Shown here: positions 1 to 10,985 of the stretch, one piece after another
How the letters are laid out: each line of letters begins with the position of its first letter
How positions within the stretch are numbered: the first letter of the stretch is position 1
NCBI GenBank assembly: GCA_020081605.1
Contig: JAHREC010000013.1
Coordinates: 248,001 to 312,000, forward strand
Source of the DNA: Albifimbria verrucaria
Taxonomy: Eukaryota > Ascomycota > Sordariomycetes > Hypocreales > Stachybotryaceae
Direction: 5' to 3'
Length of the DNA stretch: 64,000 bases
Made by a program: the position numbers and the translations under genes
Notes under the pieces: model-generated
Told to the model about the DNA's origin: nothing
Database searches by the model: none
The model's input: the letters and a program-made list of their open reading frames with translations, nothing else

Positions 1-215
1 AGCGGACCGGTAATTAAAACGTCCGACGCTTCAAGGATGAGTGGTGTGTCTTCGAGTAATTGAAACCAAGCTTTTTGCCACTCTGGGGTATCCCAACCGT
101 GAACAGTATAGTAATGCGTGTAACTTATCCCCCATAATTCAGCCACTAACCCGTAATCGCTGGGAATTAAGCTATTCTTACCCCATTGTATCAGTATCGG
201 CATGCCCTGGGGTAG

Positions 216-404
216 CGGAAGAAGACAAAGACTTTCTTCCTCGTAAAGCAAGGATTGTTGTATTTCGTCAAAGTCGATGCAGAGGTTGCTGCAGCTGTGA
301 GGGATATTACCGAATTTTTACTACGTAGTTTCAAAACGCTGTGGGGCTATGACTATGAAGAAGATAACCACAGTCTTTTTATATACAACGTATTGGGAGT
401 CTGA
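216..404 (+). CDS. possible 3' exon of an unidentified gene
   Basis: An open frame follows a potential acceptor (TAG at 213-215) and runs to TGA at 402-404. It codes for about 62 residues with a hydrophobic, amphipathic start and an acidic end containing LWGYDYEEDNHSLF. The composition looks protein-like, but I do not recognise a family. Short open stretches just upstream (about 60-175), in another frame and interrupted by GT and AG signals, could be earlier exons. The gene would continue beyond the left edge of the window. It may also be spurious. Confidence 0.25.
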   Translation, partial: RKKTKTFFLVKQGLLYFVKVDAEVAAAVRDITEFLLRSFKTLWGYDYEEDNHSLFIYNVLGV

Positions 405-734
405 CCATAAATTGTGACTAAGCTGGCCGGGAAATGACAAGACTACTCCGTACAATGTGGTGCACAACCCGGCCAAACCATTCGAGGCGATATAACACGA
501 ACCAGCGCTTAAATTGAAGGAGGAAACAATACTACATATTGTTTAAGGCTAAAGATTGGTCAAGAAGCTAGGGCAAGACATGTTGGTAATTAGGCCCTCG
601 GCCTCATATAATTAACTAGCCCTCTGGGTGAACAAGTTGAAAGAGGTCCTAAATTGAATAAATACCTTTACTTCCGTGATAACTTTAATTAGCATATATA
701 TCCAAGTTACTATATAAGCATTATAACAAGATTA
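405..734. other. intergenic, moderately AT-rich
   Basis: No credible coding frame is seen. AT content rises from about 590 onward towards the LTR fragment at 735-838, so part of this stretch may be its degraded upstream portion. Confidence 0.4.
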
Positions 735-838
735 TAGTCATTACTTTAGTCCGTATAAGCCCTATTATTCTGTTTGTAGATACCTAGGTTAACTAACTTA
801 CCCTATACCTCCTACAAGGTATAGCCCAGATCGTCACA
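735..838 (+). repeat. solo LTR fragment of the chromovirus family, little RIP
   Basis: The stretch aligns by eye with the 3' end of the LTRs found at 30.4-30.5 kb and 37.9-38.0 kb. It has ATTACTTTAG near its start, then AAGCCCTATTATT, then TTACCCTATACC, and ends in GATCGTCACA. The last string is the reverse complement of the left outer LTR terminus near 24214. Unlike the AT-rich copies it retains many G and C bases, so it is either a RIP-escaped short remnant or an older insertion. No partner LTR or internal domain is present nearby. Confidence 0.55.
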
Positions 839-981
839 TTCTTGGTGAATTTCATCTCAATCCCACTAATTTCAGGCAACACGACGTAACCCCTGCCATC
901 CAGGCTTCACGCTTTCTCCTTTTCAAGCACCCACTGAACGATCTCAATAGCTATAGCGTCTGTTCTGCCAGCACCTGCGCC

Positions 982-3324
982 ATGAAGCGCGCTAATTCCA
1001 GCTTTAAAAGCGCATTAGCGACCTTTCAAAGCAGCCTCTTATTGTCCCGACCGCGCATTCACGCACGAGCTTCACGTGCCATCGTCCGCTCTTTTCCTTG
1101 CCAATGCCATCACTCAAGCACGGTCACTCATCAATACCCTGGTGCTAACCTTGCATTGAGACATATAGAGGAACACCCGTGTTATGGCATTGGCTTTCCG
1201 GAGTGTCAGGGCAGCCACTCTGATGTCCTGCAGATGAGAGAGGTTGCCATGATGATGCTCATGGACGCGTTGACTGATAAGCCAAATTGGCATGAAAAAG
1301 TTTTTGACGAGGCCATTGTACAAAAGTGGCGCGGTGAGGCGCTTGAGCAGCCTGAAAATGCCCTTTTACAAAGATTATGCTGGAAAAGGAGATGGAGAAG
1401 ACTCCCATGCCACGATCGAGGATTATTAGCGAGGCAGCGTTCGACTACGTGAGTCTTGTTTCCTCGCTCATCTAGTCAGAGGGATCGACTGACAACAATG
1501 GCAGTGCATTGCAGAGTTGCGCAGCAAGGCTGAGTATTTTGTGAAGTCTAGCCTCATTCCCACATTGGACGCTCCACATAAGTCAATAGTTAAGTCTGAC
1601 TCACTGATCAACGAGGCTCTACGCTCAGACCTCCTTCGAGCTATGCAAGTCCTTCGTAAAGACCAGGAGGCCAATGTGGACTGGCATCCCGGGAGTTCCG
1701 ACATGGTTCAAAACCTGATTCACCCTTCCATGTACCCATTTGTCTATGGTATGGTTGCCATCATGAGTCCCATGTGTGATGCTGACAAAAATAGGCCGTT
1801 CTCACTTCATCCAAGAAGAAGAAGTCGGCGTAACAAACGCGTTAGAGCCTCGGCCTGGTACTATTGTTCCGAAATGCTTCGGCCCAAACTCGTACAGCGA
1901 ACTCTCGGGCGCGGACATGTTTCGCTACGGCCCAGGATCAGGAAAACCCGACCTAGGGCTATGGTCTGCAAACTACCAATGGCTCCCTTCAAACGTGACG
2001 TTTCGCGAGGATGGCACAGCCAAGCTGACAAGTTATGTCAATAACCTTAACCCCCATCAATATATGGAAATCTACAAGACGATTGAGCAACTGATTGACC
2101 GGGCTATTCCCGCTTGGGACCAATGTCTCTCGGAAATTGTGGATTACGGGGAAAAGAACACTGCTGGAAGAACTTGGTCTCGGTTCTCCTCCATTGCAGA
2201 AGCGAGGTAGATGATGTCCAAATATTGAACTCAGACCGCGGCTGACATGCCCATGTAGCGATTCTAATGACAGTCTTTGGACGCCTAAATTCACCGTGGA
2301 GGATTTCCGGGATGCCGACATTCAGCTGACCAACGACGATATGTATGACCTGGATTGTGAAGCGGAAATGGATAACAACGAAGAGTGGATGAAAGTATAT
2401 GAGGAAAATGCCCGGCGCCATGCTGAAGGTCTCCCAATCCTCCTTAGCGACAGGCAAAGGGCGTACGCCAAGTGGAGAAAATACCGAGAGCCTATTCTCC
2501 CAGAGCCAAACAGCTTCAGTGCAATCAACTACACGCCTCGGCAGAGTCTTCGTGAAAAGTTCAACGAGCATGGGCTGCAAATTATTGTCAAGATGGCGAG
2601 CATCGAGCTGACACCCGAGAAACCCGAGTTTCCTGTCGGAAGCTGGCATGTGAGTTAGAGCTCTGTCCCTTTCCCTTGACCGCACGCTTACACCTAGAAT
2701 CATGCAGCTCGAGGGACAGATGAACGAGAAGATTGCTGCAACAGCGCTGTACTATATCGACAGCGAGAACGTCACGCCGAGCAACCTCACGTTCAGGTGC
2801 CAGACCAGCTCTTATTTCCAGGATGATGTGCGTGCCGATCAGGACCAGTACAACTGGTTGGAACGGGTATTTGGCACGTCGCTGGGTCACTCAAACGGTT
2901 TACCAGATGCTTGCATACAAAACTACGGCGAGGTGAAGACGCCACAAGGACGGCTTTTGGCTTTTCCCAATGTCTTGTGAGTGTCTGCAAGCAGCATGAC
3001 CTTGAGACATTCTGATTCTAATCAACGTGCAGCCAACACTGCGTATCATCCTTCAAGCTGCAGGATCCTACGAAGCCCGGACATCGACGCTTCATAGCAC
3101 TTTGGCTTATTGATCCTCACAGACGAATCATATCGACAGCCAACGTTCCGCCGCAACAGATGGACTGGTGGACGGATAGCGCCGATGATAATTCGCCGGC
3201 TTGTGAGGGGCGGATGACGGTGGAGGAAGCGCGTGAGCACCGGCTCAACCTCATGGATGAGCGAACGAGAACAGTTGAGGGACCTCTGCTAGGTGCAGAC
3301 GAGTACAACTTTTGTGAGCACTAA
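982..3324 (+). CDS. DUF4246 family protein (six exons, one frameshift)
   Basis: This is a fungal DUF4246 protein of unknown biochemical function. Diagnostic stretches are TDKPNWHEKVFDE, SEAAFDYCIAEL, HPSMYPFVYG, GQMNEKIAATALYYIDSEN and STANVPPQQMDWW. Exons read as 982-1448, 1505-1748, 1795-2206, 2259-2649, 2708-2976 and 3033-3324, with GT-AG introns of 46-58 bp that all keep phase. The one break is in exon 1: the frame before about 1360 and the one after it differ by one base, and one extra C in the CCC at 1361-1363 would join them. There are no stops otherwise, so a sequence error is as likely as a true mutation. The start at 982 is the first in-frame ATG and is uncertain. The gene is surrounded by non-coding DNA and has no obvious partner. 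Confidence 0.85.
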
Positions 3325-4349
3325 GTCGAGTTTTCCAAGCTGCCATGGGAATGTTTGGGAGGTTTATTTAACCTTGTTTGGGAACAATAGGGTTAAGCTC
3401 GGATTTTTGATCAAGGAGAGTACTATTATATTGTAAAGTAGGGGAAAAAGAAAGAAATCAACATAGAGATATAATAATAATACAGAGAACGAATATTACA
3501 TAGAAAAGGTTCTTATAATCTTTATAATACCCCAGCTGCTTCAATTATTTTACTCTAAAGTGTATTATTTAATCATATATTCTTAACCTAGACTGGAGTC
3601 ATTTTATGATTTATCCCTGTGATATATCAACAAGTTATTAATGTCTGTTCGTGGATTTAATGCTCGCCATCCTACCTCAGAACGGACGGGTTCTCCGTCC
3701 CTCTACCCTTGCCGGTTCTGGCACAACACATTGCTAGCACATCTCATTAGTCCGCTTGGCCCTTCGGAGCAATTGACTGGTTTCGGTGTTTCTTGGAGTC
3801 CCCACTAATTCGCACGTTCTCCAGGTCTGGGATCATTCATCTAACTGGCACAGGAAGCCAATCATGGCAATGCGGGCTCTGGGGATGCCCTTGCAAATTG
3901 AAACATGTTTGTCCCGAAACCGCGCAGGCATCGCCTTATCAGCAGGAGCCCTACACGAGCGGTACACTGTACGCCCGGCGGGGCGATTGGAATATAAGCA
4001 TAATTTAAGATTGTTAACGGAATATTGTTTTAACACAAGGACAAATGACCCCGCCAGGATCTGTTTCGGGTGGTGCAGGAGAAAATGGGGCCGCTTGTCC
4101 TTTGATTTTCAACTTCACTGGTGGAAAATGCCCTGGGGATTTGGCGCAAGTAAAACACCGATCGGTCGAGCGGAAGAGCTTGTCGAGATGCTACGGGTCT
4201 GAGTCTTGGCCGGCTCGCTGAAATTTGTGATAAATGGGCGTTCTGCCCTCTTTCATAAGAGGTTCCTGCTTTTCACCGTAGTCGCTGTTACGTTGTAGCA
4301 AATTCCAAAGACGATACTTTTATTATTTGTTACTGGCACCTTTTTCAGC
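3325..4349. other. intergenic between DUF4246 gene and acetylesterase
   Basis: 3400-3640 is AT-rich, as expected for a 3' flank. 3786-4202 contains an open frame of 138 codons, but its composition is unlike a protein and I recognise no domain, so I treat it as chance. The last 150 bases are the presumed promoter and leader of the acetylesterase, with pyrimidine-rich sequence before the ATG. Confidence 0.4.
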
Positions 4350-5150
4350 ATGAAGCTCACTACCTCCCTATTGCTTCTGGGCCTGAGTGCCTTCTCCATG
4401 GCCTCCCCGGTCCACGAGTCTGCTGAGATTGCCAAGCGCGCACCTACCCTCTACCTGACTGGTGATAGCACTATGGCTCGCGGCAATTCGCCCATCGATG
4501 GATGGGGCCAGTACATAAGCAAATATCTTAACATCGCTGTCGTCAATAAGGCCATCGGTGGCCGGTCAAGTCGGTCCTACACGAATGAGGGTCGATTCCA
4601 GGAGGTTGCCAACTTGGTCAAGGCAGGCGACGTAGTTGTGATTGAGTTCGGCCACAATGATGTTGGCAGCCCCAACGGCGCCAATGACAACGGTCGTTCT
4701 GTCTGTGGAGGGGCCGGCACAGAGGTCTGCACCTCCGGCAAGACCGGCGAGAAGGTATACACCTTCGTCTTCTACGTCATCCAGGCCGCCAAGCTCTTCA
4801 CCGCGAAGGGTGCTACAGTTGTCTTGAGTTCCCATACCCCCAACAACTTGTGGATCTCTGGTACCTTTACTCCCGGCCACGATAGATTCATTGGCTACCA
4901 AGTGACGGCCCGAAATGCCCTCGCTTCATCCGCGGTGACGTTTGTGGACCACTATGAGGCTGTGGTAAAGGGCTATAAGAAGCTCGGCGCGGCGGGAACA
5001 AACGCCTTCTACCCCACGGACCATAAACACACTAACCCTGCAGGTGCCGACTTTAGTGCTCAAGCCTTTGCACAGGCTATTGCTGAGAAGATGAATGGTA
5101 CCACGAGTCTCTTTAACTTTGTCAAGGCCGGTAATCCTAAGGTCTGGTAA
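4350..5150 (+). CDS. rhamnogalacturonan acetylesterase (CE12, SGNH hydrolase)
   Basis: A secreted esterase predicted to remove acetyl groups from rhamnogalacturonan I, the branched pectin backbone, so that rhamnogalacturonases can act. It is a single 266-codon exon. Residues 1-18 form a signal peptide; a dibasic KR at 29-30 could mark propeptide removal. The SGNH blocks are all present: GDSTMA with nucleophile Ser40, a glycine block around residues 70-71 (AIGGRSSRS), GHND with Asn103, and the DHKHTNPAGA block with Asp224 and His227. This matches the order and spacing in the family, whose catalytic domain is about 230 residues. No frameshift is seen, in contrast to most genes in the window. 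It stands alone, with no other pectin genes nearby. The family assignment is firm; substrate is from family knowledge. Confidence 0.93.
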   Translation: MKLTTSLLLLGLSAFSMASPVHESAEIAKRAPTLYLTGDSTMARGNSPIDGWGQYISKYLNIAVVNKAIGGRSSRSYTNEGRFQEVANLVKAGDVVVIEFGHNDVGSPNGANDNGRSVCGGAGTEVCTSGKTGEKVYTFVFYVIQAAKLFTAKGATVVLSSHTPNNLWISGTFTPGHDRFIGYQVTARNALASSAVTFVDHYEAVVKGYKKLGAAGTNAFYPTDHKHTNPAGADFSAQAFAQAIAEKMNGTTSLFNFVKAGNPKVW

Positions 5151-8022
5151 TCTTGGTGGGATTGATATATACTAGATCACTACCTTCAGTGACATACTAC
5201 TTGAACGTCTAGTATAGAGAGAATAGGGTTATTAAATATTTATAAATATATATCATATCTGAGAAGCTAATTAAGTAATATACTAAGCGTTATCTTACGT
5301 ATTTTAGAAGTACTTGTCTTCCCTATCGTTTGCTACGTTTGATCCATGTCAATGGGAAAGTCAGAGAGAGGTAACAATGAAGGAGCCTACTCCTTTGCGC
5401 GAACCCTAGCATCGGTTCAAGCAACTGACTGCTAGCATCACTATGCGGTTGAAATTTCTCGATCCTCTTGGGCTGGTCTGACTGACAAAGAGTGCAAGGT
5501 TTCGTTGAGAATAGATTTTAAACATCGCTTGAAGAGCGTCAGGCACCCTTCAACAACCATATGGACGCCGTTATTCGTCAACAGGAATATGAGCAAGAGA
5601 TTCCAGACTATAAAAAGGGTAAAGGTGCAGCAAGAAAAGTTCTACGAGACAAGGATAACTTTTGACAAAGGAAAGTGTTAAGACAAGGAGTGCACTCACC
5701 AAAAAGGACTGCAGAAGGAAAAGCAATAGGGGCAATTCTGACTACTCTCTTGCTACAAAGTTCAAATCACCTTGGGTACTTCCACCTTCACACCAACAAT
5801 CTTGTCCTCGCGCCACTCATTTATCGCAAGCAAACCGATATAACTATGCTATGACAATTATGTGAGATCTTTTGAACTGCGCTGGACAATGGCTTTGTAA
5901 TGGGGGCAGTTCGTCCTCACCATTGATAGTCATAGTATCGTGCCAGTTGAAAGGGCTACGTAGCCAGTTACGGGAGTATTATTGCGCCGAGGAATGGTTG
6001 GTCATGTCATGGGGAGAACAATGAGATTGAGGACGCAAATCATGTCGAGTTACGATAATGCTCTATGTCCTCATGGATCACCATTAGAAATGGTAAAGCC
6101 ATAGTGGCTATAATGACCTCGAAGACACGTTTGGGCTTCACTGTTCAAATCAGTGCTCATCACAATTTCTTCCAGCCCCGGTGGAATTAAACGTAGAATG
6201 AAATACAGATACTAGAGCTTTACAATTTTTGAATGAAGTCGGTATTTGTATTGGTGAAATATAGGAGTCAAGGTTAGTTTCATCTAATAAAAATGAAAGA
6301 TCAAAGAATTCGGGGTAGGCCAGAGACTTGTCATCGTATCTCGGCCACGAGTCAGGCATGAATTACTGCCACCGGTTACTGAGACGAGGCGGATCGATGA
6401 CAAACCCAAAGACCCGAGGAGATCCCTGAGTCTTACCCACCTGTACCGACGCTGAAGACCGAGAGCGCGCCGGACCCGATGATTCTTACTCTACTTAGTA
6501 CGCCAAGCATCTTAGAGAATTCTAAACTCTCTTATTAGAATCTCCTCAAGCCTTCCTATGAGATATACCCGACTGGAGATACAGGATCTCCGTTTCTTCT
6601 TCTTATCCAAACGTTACAACGAAAGCGCGACCAGATCTGTCATAGATATGAACAATGGGTAAGACTTGGTAAATATTGCTGGGTTCGGTAGGTAGTTGGG
6701 CCTTTAGCCACGTGATCGGAAAACAGTATAATGAGGCTACCACAAGTTTATCGGCTTCCCAGACCCATCCATTGTTTCTCGGGGCATTGTGGCTTTTTAT
6801 CTAGCAGTAAAATAGCCCAAAGTAGAGTTCTAACTGAAAGATTCCATATTGAGGGCTTTTATGATCCCAGTAATTTGAGCCAGGATCATAAATGGAAACG
6901 GGGTTGTCCTAGGACAGCCGAATCTCGGTTGTTTAGTAATAAACCTGTATGACCAGATAATTTGCTAACTACCTAACTCAACAGCTTTTTCCTGATTTCA
7001 ATTGGACCAGGTGCATGTCCGATACCCAATTGGCACTCGGTAATTCAACGAGATAAGAGTGATAATGGAGCGACAAACATTCTCGTATTCGTTTGCTTTG
7101 TTATGAGGGCTGGGGAGAGCTGGGTCCACACGTCGTGGCGATTCTGCAAATCCAGATGCAGGTCGGCCCGTAAGTAAGAGCAAGGCGCTTGATTGCCCTG
7201 GCATTGTATTCCAATCCTACCACGCCAAATGGTGTCCTACCCGTGTTGTCCTGGAGCATTCACACCCGCACCCACATCTATGAGAAGACAAATATATTCC
7301 TTGATCGGATCGACATCGCACTCAGCCAACACGTGCAAAGGAGGCTTGAGTCTACTCTCATTCCGGAGCCGATCGATGCTTGCGGCCGAGTAAGAGCAGG
7401 AGTGGGTACCTTTGCTCACTAGTTCCTGTTGAAAAACCACATCGGGCTCCACATGTGATTAGCATTAGCCGCCGTACAGCAGCTCAAGCGTCTTTTGAGG
7501 CCAGAATTGTTCCTTATAGGAAGTATACCCTGTTTTGGACATTGAAGAGAACTTTTGATACGGCTCCTGCGTTGACGAGGCGGGCAATCCTCAGCGAAAA
7601 GACCTTCTACTTTTGGCATGGTGGTTATTATCAAGTGGCACAACCGTATTTACGGCCAGTAGAGATTACAGTTCTTTTGAATTAGAACGTGTGCCAATTA
7701 TGCCATGGCGCAAAAGGTCCAGATCCTTTGGCTCGACTTACTGCGCTTATGATGAAGCTGTATCGTATAAACCCTGGATAAGATCCATCATGGGTCTCTG
7801 CCCCGGACTTGTTGAAGGGGATTGCCGGTTAGATCACTCCTGCACACTGATAACCCGGCGTTTTTTCAGTTCCGACGTAGAAGGTCATGTAGTGTAGTAT
7901 AAATACTCCTTGCTATCCTCAATTCTACTGTTGTCCTGCTTTCTCAGATAATCTACGTACACTTCACCCCCACCTCACGATTTACCAGAAAATATAAAAG
8001 CCATATCCAAAACACCGCAAGA
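5151..8022. other. 2.9 kb intergenic stretch
   Basis: No gene can be supported. Open frames of 60-100 codons occur on both strands (for example 7380-7685 plus, 6150-6359 minus), but none shows domain motifs, splice-linked continuation or a plausible composition. 5200-5300 is AT-rich. The right end holds the promoter of the repeat-peptide gene, with two TATA-like boxes. Confidence 0.4.
7898..7905 (+). promoter_or_regulatory. TATA-like box upstream of the repeat-peptide gene
   Basis: TATAAATA lies 118 bases upstream of the ATG at 8023, a good distance for a fungal core promoter. A second TATAAAAG at 7993-8000 is only about 23 bases from the ATG and would leave almost no leader, so the upstream one is the better candidate. 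Confidence 0.4.
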
Positions 8023-8403
8023 ATGAAGTTCTCCGTCTTTACTTTTCTCGCTGTCTTCGCCGCATCCGCAACCGCTGCCCCGGCAACCGAATCAAACCTC
8101 GTCGCCAGACAATGCTCCTGTCACAAGGTTGGCAATGAATGGTTGTGTTCTGGCAGGCTTTGCCCAAAGGACTTGGTTCTTGAGCCGAGTGTGGTTGAGC
8201 GAGATGACAAACTGGTGGCCAGGCAGTGCTCTTGCCACAAGGTTGGCAACGAATGGTTGTGCTCCGGCAGGCTCTGCCCCAAAGACTTTGTCATTGGATC
8301 TGGGTCCGACTTGATTGAGAGAGACAACCAGCTTGTCGCTAGACAGTGCTCTTGCCACAAGGTTGGAAATGAGTGGTTGTGCTCCGGTAGACTCTGCCCA
8401 TAA
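8023..8403 (+). CDS. secreted precursor with three identical four-cysteine peptide repeats
   Basis: A 126-residue intronless protein. Residues 1-18 or so are a signal peptide (MKFSVFTFLAVFAASATA). Then come three copies, at 26-48, 64-86 and 104-126, of a 23-residue unit starting LVAR and continuing QCSCHKVGNEWLCSGRLCP. Each unit has four cysteines in the pattern C-x-C-x8-C-x4-C. The copies are identical in protein but differ at 6-10 synonymous sites per pair, so the peptide is conserved while the DNA drifts. The two spacers differ in length and sequence and end in ERDDK and ERDNQ before the next LVAR. The layout is that of a multi-copy peptide precursor, cut after the Arg of LVAR, giving a Gln-initiated peptide with two possible disulfides. 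There are no KR sites, and no UstYa/DUF3328 gene is seen nearby. Family unknown to me; function not assigned. It could instead be a three-module effector that is never cut. Confidence 0.85.
   Translation: MKFSVFTFLAVFAASATAAPATESNLVARQCSCHKVGNEWLCSGRLCPKDLVLEPSVVERDDKLVARQCSCHKVGNEWLCSGRLCPKDFVIGSGSDLIERDNQLVARQCSCHKVGNEWLCSGRLCP
8101..8403 (+). repeat. three in-frame tandem repeats encoding the cysteine peptide
   Basis: The 57-nt core (from the Gln codon to the Pro codon) starts at 8110, 8224 and 8344. Copies 1 and 2 differ at 8 sites, copies 2 and 3 at 6, and copies 1 and 3 at 10, all silent. The first two copies are followed by AAGGAC or AAAGAC (Lys-Asp), whereas the third ends directly in the stop codon, which fixes the C-terminus of the unit near Pro. 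Confidence 0.85.
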
Positions 8404-9675
8404 GCAGTATTTGACCGTTCGATATGTTTCATCGTGGCAAAGTATGTCAAAACAAAGCTCCGGAAAAAAATTCCGCAGACCAGGCCCTGCTTGTGGCTGA
8501 CGTATAGCAGGATGATGGATGAGTTGAGGTAGAAGGATACACTTATTATCTATTTGGATTGCTTTGGGGCTGTGTTTAGCTTAAGTTAATCAACGAGTAA
8601 TAGGGAAATAAGCAATTCGACAGCCATCCTATATATGTATAAAACTACACCACTGTTCCCTATATCGTGTTACGGAAAACCAATAACACCAGCTCATAGC
8701 TGAACTAACCCACCTCAAATATATAGCTTGGCCCATGAACTTTAAAATGCCACTAAATCTTTTCGACACATCTTTCCAGGCGTTACAAACCCCGTCAACT
8801 TAGTGGCTAAGGCACACTACTCTGGATACTTGCGAAGGCCAATGTTGTTATCCATATCATCATTCTCGACTATGGGCAGCTATCCGTCGCTATGTCGTGA
8901 GCACAATGTCCCTGAAGGTTTCGCTGAGGATGCTACTTGACACTTGTCCTTGGTCACGCACCGGCAGGGCTTATCTATGAAAAGAGAATCCACCAAATTA
9001 TAAGCGCCTACCCATGGGTTTAAGCTTGTTAAGATTGGGTCCTTGAAACAGTAAGAGTTGTTACTGGAATGCTAATGACCACCTGGTTATTGTATTTAGC
9101 TCGTCTCAGAGGGCGGGTATATTTCCTAAAATGATCGAGGTAGGTTTCTCGACAACTAGTCTACATGCTTTTGTATAGTTACTAAATCATCAATAGACGC
9201 TTTCTTAGCTGTCGCTAGACGTGACGTAGGCAGCGTTGATGGAAATTCTTACAAGCGATTAGACTCTGTCTCCTGTATGCCATCTTGAACACCCTATTCG
9301 TCAGGAGTGGCAATAAATAGGATGTATACTGCTCAGCGAGCTCGGTATAGCGCGCCCATACATTTTTTCGATGCAGGATTGGTGTGAGATTGTTTTCAAA
9401 GGTTCAGGATCAGAGAAAAGATGTAACAACGAAGCCATATGCCCGGCGGATTTTCTGAAACTTGATCTCATGGAGATGCCTTGCGGATCCCTAGCGTTGG
9501 ATACCTTCGCCGTCCGGGCCTTGTCACCAACATCCAGAAATATGGAACCAGTAGATTTACATACTCTATGAGCTTATATACTCTATTGGCAAAACATGAG
9601 TGTTTTCATTTAGAAAAACGCATACTAAAAACCGGTAGTAGAGGAATCTTCAATCTGGAAGCTTTTTAGACAGGG
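8404..9675. other. intergenic, no supported gene
   Basis: A short AT-rich 3' flank is followed by ordinary-composition DNA. Short open frames at 9371-9571 and 9481-9669 overlap each other and show no recognisable domain, so I do not call them. Confidence 0.35.
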
Positions 9676-10985
9676 CTATTTAGGTGGATTACCATTATAG
9701 AACCTGAAAATATTTTCAAGATCCCATTTCTTCTTAAAGGCAGTTAAGCGCTGTAGCTTGTCCCTTCTATAAATCTGCTCCAAAGTCTCGTCACCCCATG
9801 CATAATTAACGTACGCTGAGAGCATCCCATATCCCGATGCTACAGCTAGCTCATTGCGAATTTCCTTGGCGAAGTTATTTGCGATATCACCAAAAGGACT
9901 GTGGAGGCCAGGCCAACGCATCTGAAGCATACTGTACGTGTTGTATATTAGAATTTAATAATCAAATCATGGGCTTAAAAACTGCCGGGATAATGAAATG
10001 CCATGTGACCCGTGTGAGAAGAATGGGAAAACAGAGCACGCTTACATATATCCTGTTGCATCTCTCCAAGGATAAGCTGTCGCGTCATCAGGGATTGACG
10101 TAGAAGCCGCAGTTGAGAATCTCTCGAAGACAATGGCGCTATTGGCAATATGTGTCTCTTCATTTTGTCTTAGGTAAGTATCGAACTTGGTGAAGACAGA
10201 GCTGAATGTTATAGCAGACCATCTGCGGACATTAACCTTGTGAATGCTATGGAGGCCGTTGGTAGTGTCGCAAGCGCGGTCGCTAATGCCATTCAGAACT
10301 ACAACTAGGTACACGCTGAAATGGAATAGTTTCAGCAACAATGGTCACCGGGTTAAGATTAAAGAAAGGTTTCAAGGTTTTTCGAGCCATTGTTTCAGAG
10401 CCAACATATATATATGTTGAGAGAATACTGGTCTTCGGACATTCTTAGCGGCGCGATATAGATCAAGTCAAATACTTTGGGACGAGCCACTTACAGAATT
10501 ACTAGCTGAATCCCAGAATAAAGCAGTAGAGAAGCCTAGCTCAGATGGCATGTTTACTTGATAAGCCTCCATTGTCTTAAAGTAGATTTCTTGTTGAGCT
10601 GCTGAAAATGCTAACTCAGCATGGAAGACCAGTCCTCCATTGACTGGTTTAGAAAGCCGATAAGTCGCAGATGTAACAATGCCGAAGTTCGCACCCGCAC
10701 CTCGGATAGCCCAGAACAGGTCTGGGTTTGAGCTATCTGACACTTTGATCTTCTCTCCTTTGGCTGTGATCATATCCACAGAGATAAGCGCATCAATCAC
10801 CAGACCGAAAGTTCCTGCAGATAGCCGATACCGGCACCGAGGGCAGTTCCAGTATAGCCAGCGCAATTACAAGTGCCAGAGCCTATATAATTCATTTCAG
10901 CTTTTGATGCGGTTGTTTAGATTATATTGACTCGGTTACTTACCAATCTGAAAGCCCGCGGCAGCTACTGAGAGTCTAAGGATCA
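9676..10985 (-). pseudogene. berberine-bridge-type FAD-linked oxidase, 5'-truncated and frameshifted
   Basis: The C-terminal two thirds of a BBE-like flavin oxidase, the kind that often oxidises or cyclises natural products. Visible parts on the minus strand: an exon ending near 10944 (VAAAGFQIG), then GTCNCAGYTGTALGAGIG with the Cys used for the second covalent flavin bond in bicovalent members, then FGLVIDALISVDMITAKGE, RGAGANFGIVTSATYRL and ARKTLKPFFNLNPV, and the BBE C-terminal domain at 9931-9676 ending NGNPPK. An intron spans 9932-10045. Frames break at about 10814 (one G short on the minus strand) and again near 10307 (one base extra). The N-terminal half of the FAD domain, with its His attachment site, is not found upstream. 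The gene is therefore probably truncated, whatever the status of the two shifts. Confidence 0.75.

Noticed and set aside
3786..4202. 138-codon open frame on plus before the acetylesterase
   Set aside because: No domain, odd composition rich in Trp, Arg and Cys, and an overlapping shorter frame of equal quality. Most likely chance in GC-balanced DNA.
8023..8403. CRISPR-like or minisatellite explanation of the tandem repeat
   Set aside because: The unit is in frame, changes are only synonymous and a signal peptide precedes it, so it is a coding repeat.
8023..8403. Dikaritin (ustiloxin-type) RiPP precursor
   Set aside because: No KR processing sites between units and no UstYa/DUF3328-type gene found in the window. 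The architecture is only loosely similar.
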